Below, piece after piece: positions 22,721 through 64,000 of a stretch of 64,000 nucleotides of DNA (the stretch's first letter is position 1; each line of letters starts with the position of its first letter). Below the pieces are notes generated by a model. That model saw only the letters and a list, made by a program, of their open reading frames with translations. It made no database searches and was not told where the DNA came from. The DNA lies in NCBI GenBank assembly GCA_025617745.1, contig CM046869.1, positions 19,918,994-19,982,993 of the forward strand. The letters are read 5' to 3'. Made by a program: the position numbers and the translations under genes. This DNA comes from Heliocidaris erythrogramma (lineage: Eukaryota > Echinodermata > Echinoidea > Camarodonta > Echinometridae).

Positions 22721-23724
22721 AGTAAACATGAAGCTTTCACGTTTTGTCAAGATTCATGAGAGTTTCATGGTGAAAAATAATTGAATCAAGTGTGGATTTA
22801 TTTTCAATTTTTCAAAAGTTGTAAACTCCAAGAATAGCGATCACTTTTTTATGAACGTTTCTGGGTTTTTGGACAGTTACATGAGGTGGAATGAAGAATA
22901 ATTTAGAAAGAAAGATGAAAAATATGGTATGTGCATTGTAAGAGAGAGAGAGAGAGAGACAGAGGTGGGGAGGGGCGGGGTGAGGGGAGACAGGAGAAAA
23001 TCAGTTTACAATGTAATGTGAAATGGGTGATAACCAAGTACAAGATTGCGTAGGAGAGACTACTAGTAATTCAGTAGTAGAGAGGGGAAAAAATGTAGCT
23101 CGATTGTGAGGGTTAGTTGGTGTCAGTATAGCGCACACTACCCAAACTGTCTATGTAATAATTAGTTATAGAATAAACAATTGATAATTTGCCCAATATT
23201 CTAAAAAGTTTTGACATGTCATGCAGCGTGAATTAAAAAGCATATATATATATGTATATATACATATATAACACACCTTTTTGGGCAAAGAGAAAACCCA
23301 ATTGGCTCAGGAACATTTGCATTACTCCCCGAAATGTCGCCCATATAGCCTTTCCCTGAATAGAAAGCTAACAACACTCCATCATGTGGTTATTATAGTT
23401 TCATTCTATTATTATAGTTTCATTCTAATCTATTATTTCCCCTAATTTGAACACGGGTCATTTAGTGTGTGGTCATTTCTTTAAAAAATTTGATACAGAC
23501 ATAGATGGAGACAAATTAAGAATGGAATATTGGAGCAAGGTCTTAGGACAAGAAACAGACAGGAAGAAAATCATTAACTTAATTATGCACATATGGGACT
23601 TCTTACTAGGGTATATACCCAAGTTATGACCTAATCAGACAAGAACATTTCTAATAGAACCTGGAAATCTTTTACATAATGAAATTGTGTATGTTTCTTT
23701 CACTTGGATAAAAAAGCTAAATGC
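22721..23724. other. Spacer with small microsatellites
   Basis: It contains a GA run near 22941-22959 and an alternating AT/GTATAT run near 23241-23271. A 60-codon plus-strand frame at 23447 shows no family resemblance. No gene recognised. Confidence 0.5.
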
Positions 23725-23728
23725 TTAA

Positions 23729-24254
23729 ATGGAAATCCAACCTTAATAGCAAGTTGCTTTGAAAGAAAGGAAAAATCAGAGAACCAGATTGGTGAAAGTT
23801 TGAACGAAATCGGACAAGCAATAAGAAAGTAATGAATTTTTGAAAGTTGTAATCACTACATTTGAGAATTTCAAATTGGCCGAATAGATAAGGTCACTGA
23901 TGTAGCTGTGGACAACTCCCCCATTCGCTCCAACACACAAAATGTATTACTCAGTAGGATCTTTTTCTTTCATGAGGACCTATAACATTATGCTATCTCC
24001 AATATATTTTGAGTCCTGCCCGGAGGGTAAAAGCGCCTCGAAGAAAACCACAAATTAATGAAATTTTTGTGTACGACAAACGGGAGAATTGTCCAATTGC
24101 CAATTTGAGATTCGCATAGATGTAGTGATCTCATTATTCAAACATCCATAACTTTCTTAGTCCTTGTCCGATTTCTTTCAAACTGTCACCATCCTGTTTT
24201 TCTTATTTTTCTGGTTTCACACAAATCATCTTATTAGCAAGGTTGGAGTGCCCT
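23729..24254. mobile_element. Foldback MITE with TTAA target-site duplication (family T)
   Basis: The element is flanked by TTAA at 23725-23728 and 24255-24258. The left arm starts ATGGAAATCCAACCTTAATA. The right arm read on the minus strand starts AAGGGCACTCCAACCTTGCT. The arms stay homologous for about 150 bp, through AAATCGGACAAG, AAGAAAGT and ATCACTACAT blocks. TTAA duplications are known for piggyBac-like and Kolobok-like transposons, so a non-autonomous relative of one of these is likely. Related ends occur near 35800-35925 and 62017-62813. Confidence 0.8.
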
Positions 24255-24258
24255 TTAA

Positions 24259-25567
24259 ATGAAATTAATTAATATCACTATCATCCAAGGTCTCTTGCAC
24301 AACTGTAATAACATATTCAACACTCAATTTTACTTGTAACACTCATTCACAACTTTCAAATCAAGAGGCCTCGATACTCGACCCCACTGTTGAAAATACA
24401 GTTAACGAGATTTCTCACACATTTTTTTACTGATTTGTAAAGTTTAATTTGAGACTGACATCTGCTCAGACAAAGGAAAGATACATAAGTTTTTTTTTTA
24501 AAGAGACAAAACAGGGGACTGGAAAGGAAAAAATATATAACAGTCTAAACCTGATTCATAGAATACAAACACTGTGCATTTCATTTTCATACAAAATTCT
24601 CTTTTTCCACATCTATACATTTCATTTCTGTGATTCGACACACGAGAGAGACAGCTATACATTTCAATAGTCAATCTATACAGATCAATAAATAAAACTA
24701 TATTTGTTGTTTTCATACAAAATTTACACAGGCATTATTAGATTTATGGTACAAAAAAATCATACTCTAAATAAAAATAAGATTTCTTTTAATTTTTTTT
24801 CTTTCTCTATGAAATACAAATTTAAGGTATCAATTTAATGAAAATGTCACATTTTGATAAACCTTTCCCTTTTGATTTTTTTTTTCTGCTCAAGTCTTAC
24901 TTCATTCTCATTTTGATGGCAGAACATACGTTATAGAATTGAATTTCATGATATGCAGCTTTTTAGCTCTCCAAGCCATGCACGAACGGCCCTTACAAAT
25001 AGAAAAGTCGTGTAATGTTTGAGAAAGTTTCTTCCTAATGAACTCACCTCTTTCATACATAATTGTTACTGCCATTTTCTATGTTTTCTATGTTCGAGAA
25101 ACTGCCTTTAGTGACCCCAAGCTTCCCCTGGAAATATTGTAGTTCTTGCAACAACAAAAATCCCTGATTAATTTACTTCAATCATTCACGAGGTAAATCT
25201 GTTGTAAGACACAGCTTTTTGTCATGTTTTGATTCGAGATCCTATTAAAGATCCAATGTATAAAAGAATACCGCAATCTGTAGTATAGTTTACCGGTAAA
25301 AACCTTTTTTTCTTGCTTCTAATAACTGCAAACATGGAACTAAAATGTTGCCCTTATAATGCATCTTTGAACTACATGTATACGGGGAAATGTACTTTAC
25401 ATAATGGACAAATGAAGAAAAGGTTATCCTCACACTCAAAAAAGTTTTGATACCTCACTGGCTAACATACTGATCACTATTAAACGGGAACTTTTCTATT
25501 ACTGTTGTTATTACGCAACATTCAAAACATGCATATGATTGCATTGGCAGAAGTTGATTTCCCTTTA
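24259..25567. other. Spacer, no gene recognised
   Basis: AT-rich sequence with homopolymer A and T runs. The short frames at 24449-24716 lack any family resemblance. It could include the distal 3' UTR of the EEIG-like gene, but no polyadenylation evidence was found. Confidence 0.4.
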
Positions 25568-25782
25568 AGGCTCGTTCAAATAGGCCGCAGTAAACCGCTT
25601 TAAAAAACACCGCAGGGGTTTTGTAGCATACTGCACTTCATATTTCTGTATCTTTTTACACACAGGTAAGCGAGTGTGCATCGGATTTTTGTTGTCATGC
25701 ATCCTCACTTGCCATTTATTTAATACACAAAAATAGTGCCCTTTTTTCAGAGCGGCTTACCGCTGCATATGTCAACGAGCCT
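25568..25782. mobile_element. Short TIR element (family G), intact copy
   Basis: The left end AGGCTCGTTCAAATAGGCCG and the right end on the minus strand (AGGCTCGTTGACATATGCAG) are imperfect inverted repeats. The interior holds TTCATATTTCTGTATCTTTT, ACACACAGGTA and CATGCATCCTCACTTGCCAT. The same interior is found split in two around 62001-62818, which shows where another element inserted. Confidence 0.65.
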
Positions 25783-25904
25783 AGAGTGTCAAGGACAGAT
25801 ACATAAACAAACATGTATATCATGATATTGGCAAACAATACTAAAAATAAGAAATAGAAGATTTAGTACTTAATCCCATACATGAAAGCCAGCAGAAATT
25901 CATG

Positions 25905-26480
25905 ATATTACGATGAATATTGGTCTTTGGTTTGCTCCATTTTAAACTGGCAACCTGATTCCGGGCAGTGATTTAGGATAACTGATAATGATTTTTTACT
26001 AATAGGTTGGGAGCAACAATTTGAAGTGATATTAATCAGACTGAAGCACATCGCACACTGTTTGATCCGACTGCAATCCATTTTTGGAATAAATTGCAAT
26101 ATCATTGGACAGAAAATTTTACAAATTTAAAATATTAATTAACAAGGTTGCTAATACTAATAGTCATTAAGAACAGAAAGATTTAATTTGCAAGGTACAG
26201 CAGGTTTCCCAGTTTATGGAGAGGCCACACTGACAGCAAATTGGGGAAAGCCAATTGCGATTGGTCTAACCTCACTTCAATTTGCAGCCGATTGGGCTTT
26301 TTTTCCAACTCGGAAACCAACATTCCCCGACAAGTATGATGTTACTGTTTATTTGACCATTAGGAACCTGAATAAGGAAAATTTTAGGTATTTAAAGAAA
26401 ATTAGAATTTCTAATGATATTGCAAATTTGTCTGCGATTGGGTAGCAGTTGGATCGTACAGTGTGCGGTGGGCTTAAGAC
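25905..26480. repeat. Inverted pair of a diverged dispersed repeat
   Basis: On the minus strand, ~26115 down to 26030 reads AATGATATTGCAATTT, then TTGCAGTCGGATC and ACAGTGTGCGATGTGCTT. On the plus strand, 26410-26480 reads AATGATATTGCAAATTT, then GCAGTTGGATCG and ACAGTGTGCGGTGGGCTTAA. The copies face each other about 350 bp apart. The 85-codon plus-strand frame at 26188-26445 runs into this repeat and is not supported as a gene. Confidence 0.55.
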
Positions 26481-26780
26481 GACAGTTTTATACCCACGCA
26501 AATAATGTGCGACGTTCTGTTTTCTTATTCATTTTGACAATAGATACCTCAAATCATAAAATTGCCCCTCCCTTACAAAATCAGAGAAACCAAATCATAC
26601 ACAAGTCTATATACCACATGAAAGAGAAACACATTTTACTATGATGCCCCTGCCTGCAGAAACATTAATTCTTACTAGTTGAAATATATATATACACTTG
26701 CATCGAGCTATAAAGTTTGTGTCTGTAATAGGAGTAGTTTCTACCATCATCAAGTATTATTCTGAATAGGATTCGGATCA

Positions 26781-26895
26781 GGGCCCGGTTTCATATAACT
26801 TAAATTAGCTCTCAGCCAATTAGATTCAAGGATTTCAGTAGCTTATAACAATTATTGTAACTTGTTATTGATAACAAGTTTTATGAGACGGGGCC
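26781..26895. mobile_element. Foldback element, family A, copy 1
   Basis: GGGCCCGGTTTCATATAACT at one end and TTATGAGACGGGGCC at the other, enclosing the family core GATTTCAGTAGCTTATAACA (shown here in inverse relative to most copies). Other family members are at 30501, 34157, 38047, 46951 and 53410, with a partial one near 50725. Confidence 0.75.
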
Positions 26896-29034
26896 AGAAT
26901 TTCCAAGTACACTATCATATAAGCAAAAGAAAAATAAAGTCCTTGGCACTAGCCATTTTTGAAGAAATCAGAAAAACATGACAATATTACTGATTCATGA
27001 TGAAAAAACTTACTTTTGGAAATGTACATCTTAAAGATTTTTGTAATTAAATTGAGCACACATAATTCACAGCAAAACATTTTGGAAGCATAAAGTCACA
27101 AAACTTCTTACGAAATCATAAAAAAAGGAAATATCAAAATGGGAATAAAACAATTAGCAACACAACTGAGAAAAAAAACTTAGTTAAATACAAAATGGAA
27201 GCATTTTATATGACAAAAAAGAATTTAAAAAAACCTGGCATTTGAAAGATTGGCTTTGCTTGTATTTCAAGCTTATTGTGGAAAGTGGATTAAAATTTCA
27301 GTAACTATACATATATCCCATTAATCCCTCTCCTATCTAATCTAGAAGCACACCAAGTATGGACTGAAGAATTTTAAAGTAGCAAATTTAGATGTAAGTG
27401 TGGGCCAAACACATCACATCAAAAGTGTATCCAAATTGTTATTACTTACTTAAAAGCAAATTAAAAGCCTTTTTACATCCGCACAAGTTTTACAATTATA
27501 ATTATTTTGTAATTTATCGCATACTCACACAAGTTCGAAATTTAGGGCTGCAATAGGCATGACGTACCTTTAAATATATTTTGACATTTTATTTTCCAAA
27601 CAATAGAAAGTTGTGAATAGATCTGGAAAGTTGTGCAGTATTCGAGAAGTGATGTATGGAACAAACATGGCACTGCAACTGAAAAATTTCACCCATACAC
27701 ATGTACATCAAAAGTAAAAATATACTGATTGTATATCATAATTGTCTGCTTTTAACTACTTTCTGCTGCTTTTCTATATGGCTACCGGTTGGGACAAAAA
27801 GATTACAAAGAATTGACCTTGGGGATTATCTAAGCTTCAGATGGATCCTGCGCAGGAATAAATTCTGAGTTGAAGGATAGCAGTAAGATTAGTTGTATTA
27901 CCAGGAGAACAAACAGAATTTGAAAGTACAGCAATAACATACGACTGAATACTTGCAACAAAAATGATAGCATATGCCTCAGTATATGAGATTTCTTCTT
28001 GTACATTTATATGGAGTAAGATGTGACTATATACACGTATAGAAGTCACAAGTGTCATGAATTGCATTCTCTGATAATGGCCCTCATATAGCACTGATTT
28101 TTCGAAGGTTTTTCAGGGACCACCATATTGCTATACAAAGATATATAGAGAGTGTATCAAGCAAAAGAAGTTATTTTCATAAATCCCTTTGTATGGGAAT
28201 AAATCAAGGACCTTCTTTTATCAGGAAGCATCACTGACTAGCACAAGTATTTCCCTCAAGTTCAACAGACAGAGGATACTCCAACGCTTAATTTACAACT
28301 TGATTTTGTCGAAAGGCTTCGAAATGGCAGCTTAAATTGCGAGTAAATGATTGCGGTAAAAACCCTCTACTGCTATCTGTTAGCTTTGCATTGTCATCAC
28401 GAAGAGTCTTGAGCAGTATTTTTAACGGCAAACAAAAGGTGTTCATATGACGATACAGCTAATGCAACGATAAGCACGACTCAGTTACATCAAACTGCTG
28501 ACATCATCCACCAAGTGTAGTAAAGAATCATGTAATGAAAGTGGTGGTTAACATATGTCCATTATTCTCGGCTTGCAGGTGAGGTCCTTTCCACGACATG
28601 ATACGTGTAGTACAACACTAATATGCAATGATTAGAATACCGTGATGGCATTGCAACATGCATCACAAAAGTGGCCCGTGCCTCTCCTCGCATCCAACTT
28701 ATGGCAACAAAACGAATCATTACCTTATCACATCTCTACATCATCATTTACTTCAACGAATGATCCCAGTTGTGAAAATGCCACATTCCATAAAGTTGCC
28801 AATTTGAGGTGGCGGTAGAGATTACATTGCCTCAGCCGAATCAAGCAGGCCGATTCTTACGTAGAACAATACTGTCGAAGATTGCAATGATCCACGCAGG
28901 CGACAGACAGGCAGACATGACTACATGAAAGAGAAAGAAGCTGGACGCGTCTGCGTCCGACTTGTAGATGCCCACATTTGAACGGGCCAATCGCAGCAGG
29001 GTATCGGTGTCCATACACCAATCGGAAGGCAGTA
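26896..29034 (-). other. Region downstream of the stop codon; probable 3' UTR and spacer
   Basis: No further exon is expected here, because the protein ends at 29035. A TTTATT (AATAAA on the minus strand) lies near 27588-27593 and could serve as a polyadenylation signal, giving a ~1.4 kb UTR; this is only one of several AT-rich possibilities. A fragment of repeat family D (CACACAAG and GTAATTTAT blocks) lies at about 27470-27565. The 85-codon minus-strand frame at 27837-28094 has no recognised relatives. Confidence 0.3.
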
Positions 29035-61490
<32,456 letters not shown>

Positions 61491-61494
61491 TTTA

Positions 61495-61885
61495 AAAGGT
61501 ACTTTATCCCATTTGTAGATAAACACAAATTTCTGTGAAACTTTGCACAGGTTTAATAGACATCCTATAGAAACTGCCTGTGAAATATCAAGGTCACAAG
61601 TTCTATAACTCCTTTGTAAGAATGAAAATCCTGCTTTGGTCGCAGAGGGAGCTGTTCAGAAATCAACGCACGTACAAAATATACTATTAACGGTCAAAAA
61701 ATAATTTTTAAAAATTGCTTGATTTTTTTCGAGTCAAAGAAAAATAAAATGTTACCAAATTGTTATTTCTTTTAATCTTTTTCACATCCACACAAGTTTT
61801 CCAAAAGTTTATGAACTCTTTTGTAATTTATAGCATATTCACACAACTTCAAAATTATGGGCTGCAAAAGGGATGATACAATGTT
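61495..61885. mobile_element. Foldback element, repeat family D, fullest copy
   Basis: The left end GGTACTTTATCCCATTTGTA and the right end on the minus strand (TATCATCCCTTTTGCAGCCC) are inverted. The interior carries CACAAATTTCTGTGAAACTT, AAACTGCCTGTGAAAT, GAGGGAGCTGTTCAGAAATC and CACACAAGTTTTCC. Fragments occur at 1985, 5690 and 27470. Confidence 0.7.
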
Positions 61886-62218
61886 TGAAGCAAAACAATT
61901 ATAAAACCTTCAAGCTCTTAGGCCTTTTCACATATCTGGAGACACGCCGTAAAAAAAATAAAAAAATAATGCGTACTGCGCTTCACATTTCTGTATCTGT
62001 AACACACAGGTATTAAAGGGAAATTCCACCGATATCAACTTGGCTTTAAAAGAACCAGAACATTTAAAAAAAAACATAATAATATACAACATTTATAAAG
62101 CCCTTAATACTATAAGCGAATGGAAAAGTAAAAGAATGGAAAGGAGAGAGAAAAGAGAAAAGAACATAAATGAACAAGTACATACAAAAATGTTTTACAA
62201 CTACTATTACTACTACTA

Positions 62219-62476
62219 CTACTGATACGATTGCCTAAAATTATAAGTTTTAAGGAGTGACTTGAATGACTCTATGGTGGAGGCCTGTTGAATATAAATA
62301 GGAAAATTGTTCTGGAGTTTGGGGGAAAGAGAAGAGAATGCACGATCGCCATAACGAGTGCTGGTACGGGGTCTGGGAGATAACTGGAGATTTGCAGTGG
62401 TGGCAGAACAGAGGCGACTAGTTGCTGAAGATACAGATGCTGAACAGAGAGAATCGGGGAATCTGATAACAAACAT
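62219..62476 (-). pseudogene. C-terminal fragment of an L2/CR1-like reverse transcriptase
   Basis: The minus strand is open over ~85 codons and reads TSTRYGDRAFSSLSPKLQNN followed by FPIYIQQASTIESFKSLLKT and YNF, then a stop region. The pattern YG.RAF...P.LWN.LP..I......SFK..LKT.LF is the usual C-terminal end of L2/CR1-type ORF2 proteins. The Trp of LWN is replaced by Gln, and the rest of the protein is absent. Just downstream is a TAGTAG-type trinucleotide run (62200-62222), as often seen at the 3' end of such elements. The fragment is 5'-truncated and certainly inactive. Confidence 0.8.
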
Positions 62477-62508
62477 TAAAGTTATGAATTTCTGAATATG
62501 TAATCAAG

Positions 62509-62675
62509 CAAACACAAATTGGCAACTCCGTGACGTGACGAGTTCATTTCCTATTTGCCCTGTACTTTTTAGAGAGAAAATTACCATTTTCTCTCTCAAA
62601 AAATATGTTGTCATACATGCACCCTAGATATAATCATATAATCAGACATGTCATGGAGTTGCCAATTTGTGTTTG
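62509..62675. mobile_element. Inner palindrome of the TTAA element
   Basis: CAAACACAAATTGGCAACTC on the left is inverted as GAGTTGCCAATTTGTGTTTG on the right. A second hairpin at the centre (AGAGAGAAAATTACC with its inverse) lies near 62571-62597. Confidence 0.8.
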
Positions 62676-62900
62676 GTAGATTACAACTTTAAATATTCAT
62701 AACTTTCTTTTTTCTTATCGGATTTGCTCAATCTTTCATTCATCTGTTTCTTTGATTTTCTGCTTCTTTTAAAACGCATTTAATACCAGGGTGGACTTTC
62801 TCTTTAAGTGTGCTTAAGACCTTTGTTTCATGCATCCCCACTTGGCATTCGTTTAGTACACAGAAAACTGGCATACATGTGTGAATAAGCCCTTCATGTC

Positions 62901-63670
62901 ATAGAAAACTAGAAAGAGGAAATAAATTATATTATGCATAATACATTAAAGATATTTAAAGACATGTGAAAGTTGGTGGAAAATGATTGATTGGTACGGA
63001 AGTAACAGTATCGCTCACGCTTCATAAAAGACTGTGATGACAAACGAACTGGGAAATTACTTTCACAGCTATGCTGGCAAATTATTCCTACATTAGCATC
63101 GATTGTAAACATAAAATACAAGAAATTTCAGAATATAACATTTGTGCTTTTTTTCATCAGATTAGTAAATGTCTGATGGCTAAGCTTTTATATTAGTTAC
63201 GTGAAAAGATTTGAATATTGATATGGAGACCAAGACTGTTGGACAATTCTTTTTAAAGGTCATATTTACTGAATAAACAGCAAATGGGGGTGGGGGCTCT
63301 AAAATCCATCCAACACAACACAGTCATCAAACCCCAGACTAAAACATTGATAAGGCTCATATGAACACTGAGAAAGTTGAAATCTACACAAATCTAATTT
63401 TAAAATTCTTAAATAAAAAAACGAACAAAAAATAAAACGGGGTTCAGATTTTACGTACAATGGTTAATTCAACCTGTTGAAATCTAATTTGACTTTGGTA
63501 TGTAAAAATAATTTCATAGGCCCCAGCCTTATCTTGGTACATGTAGTTTAAACTGACAAATGTGCCACTACAAATGTTTTTGTTTTTTTTCTACAGTGAT
63601 TTTGGAAATTGAAGTGTACACACAGACAAAATAGTCACTATCTTACATGTATATGTACATGTAGATGTAA
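62901..63670. other. Spacer, nothing recognised
   Basis: AT-rich sequence. A 64-codon minus-strand frame at 62927 has no recognised relatives and does not resemble the missing N-terminal part of the EEIG-like protein. Confidence 0.45.
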
Positions 63671-63674
63671 AATA

Positions 63675-63935
63675 TAGGGGGTACTCGTTTTTTCTGAAGG
63701 TTCATAATTCCGAAGGTTCGTAATTCCGAAACGCAAATTTCCCATAGCAATGGGTTCATGATTCTGAAAAATGAAATAGGGTTCATAATTCCGAACATCT
63801 GAAGCATTACTCCGAAAGTTTGTTATTCTGAAGGTTCCTAATTCCGAAAATGTTTTATTTTCAGAATTCCAAACCTTCAGAATTTTCGGAATTACGAACC
63901 CTATTTCATTTTCGGAATTACGAACCTTCACAAAA
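63675..63935. repeat. Palindromic repeat of AATTCCGAA motifs
   Basis: TTCATAATTCCGAAGGTTCG-type motifs on the left half face CGGAATTACGAACC-type motifs on the right half. At least nine variants of TAATTCCGAA occur within 260 bp. The open minus-strand frame (63638-63955) is a product of the repeat. Confidence 0.8.
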
Positions 63936-64000
63936 AAGGAAATGTAATCATACATATTGTAGGAAATAATATTACTTCATTAATTTGAATGTTGGCCATC

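Larger units (their letters stand above)
61905..62900. mobile_element. Three-level nest: family G element split by a TTAA element that contains an RT fragment
   Basis: Left part 61905-62012 (CTTCACATTTCTGTATCTGT, ACACACAGGTA) and right part 62818-62900 (CATGCATCCCCACTTGGCAT, ACATGTGTGAATAAGCCC) together correspond to the single element at 25568-25782. Between them is a TTAA-flanked element, 62017-62813, starting AAGGGAAATTCCACC and ending GGTGGACTTTCTCT. That element contains the RT fragment at 62219-62476 and an inner palindrome. Confidence 0.75.

Noticed and set aside
26188-26445. 85-codon plus-strand frame with mixed composition
   Set aside because: It looks protein-like at first, but it runs into a dispersed repeat and matches no family I know.

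Overview
This is non-coding-rich, AT-rich animal DNA. I infer an echinoderm, most likely a sea urchin. The grounds are spliced exons of a metazoan NT-C2 domain protein (EEIG1/EEIG2, also called FAM102A/B), L2/CR1-like retrotransposon relics, and a very dense population of short palindromic DNA elements mixed with minisatellites. The species cannot be fixed from the sequence alone; another marine invertebrate deuterostome or a mollusc is possible. No bacterial operons, CRISPR arrays, tRNA or rRNA genes were seen.

One protein-coding gene is well supported. It lies on the minus strand, from about 58.8 kb down to 29.0 kb. Seven exons join in phase into 284 codons including the stop, covering the C-terminal three quarters of an EEIG/FAM102 protein. 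The exons carrying the start and the first half of the NT-C2 domain lie beyond position 64000. Introns range from 381 bp to 20.4 kb and are full of small transposons. Just downstream of the 144 bp C2 exon is a diverged tandem copy of part of that exon, still open in the matching frame.

Layout. 1-11.1 kb: a ~98 bp satellite field broken by a TIR element, a (T/C)-rich minisatellite, a ~1 kb TIR element, a pair of ~380 bp duplicates and a decayed reverse transcriptase that is itself split by a palindromic element. 11.2-19.1 kb: complex long-period repeats, interrupted by a 370 bp near-perfect palindrome and by a 2.7 kb nest of inverted repeats holding a ~150 bp tandem array. 19.6-21.3 kb: another tandem array. 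21.3-29.0 kb: AT-rich spacer with microsatellites and foldback elements, probably including the 3' UTR. 29.0-58.8 kb: the EEIG-like gene. 58.8-64.0 kb: the next upstream intron or 5' region, with a three-level nest of transposons that includes an RT C-terminal fragment.

No clearly new functional system was found. The best candidates for follow-up are the duplicated C2 exon, the nested foldback elements with visible target-site duplications, the microsatellite-flanked ~196 bp element present three times, and hairpin elements inside the gene's introns.
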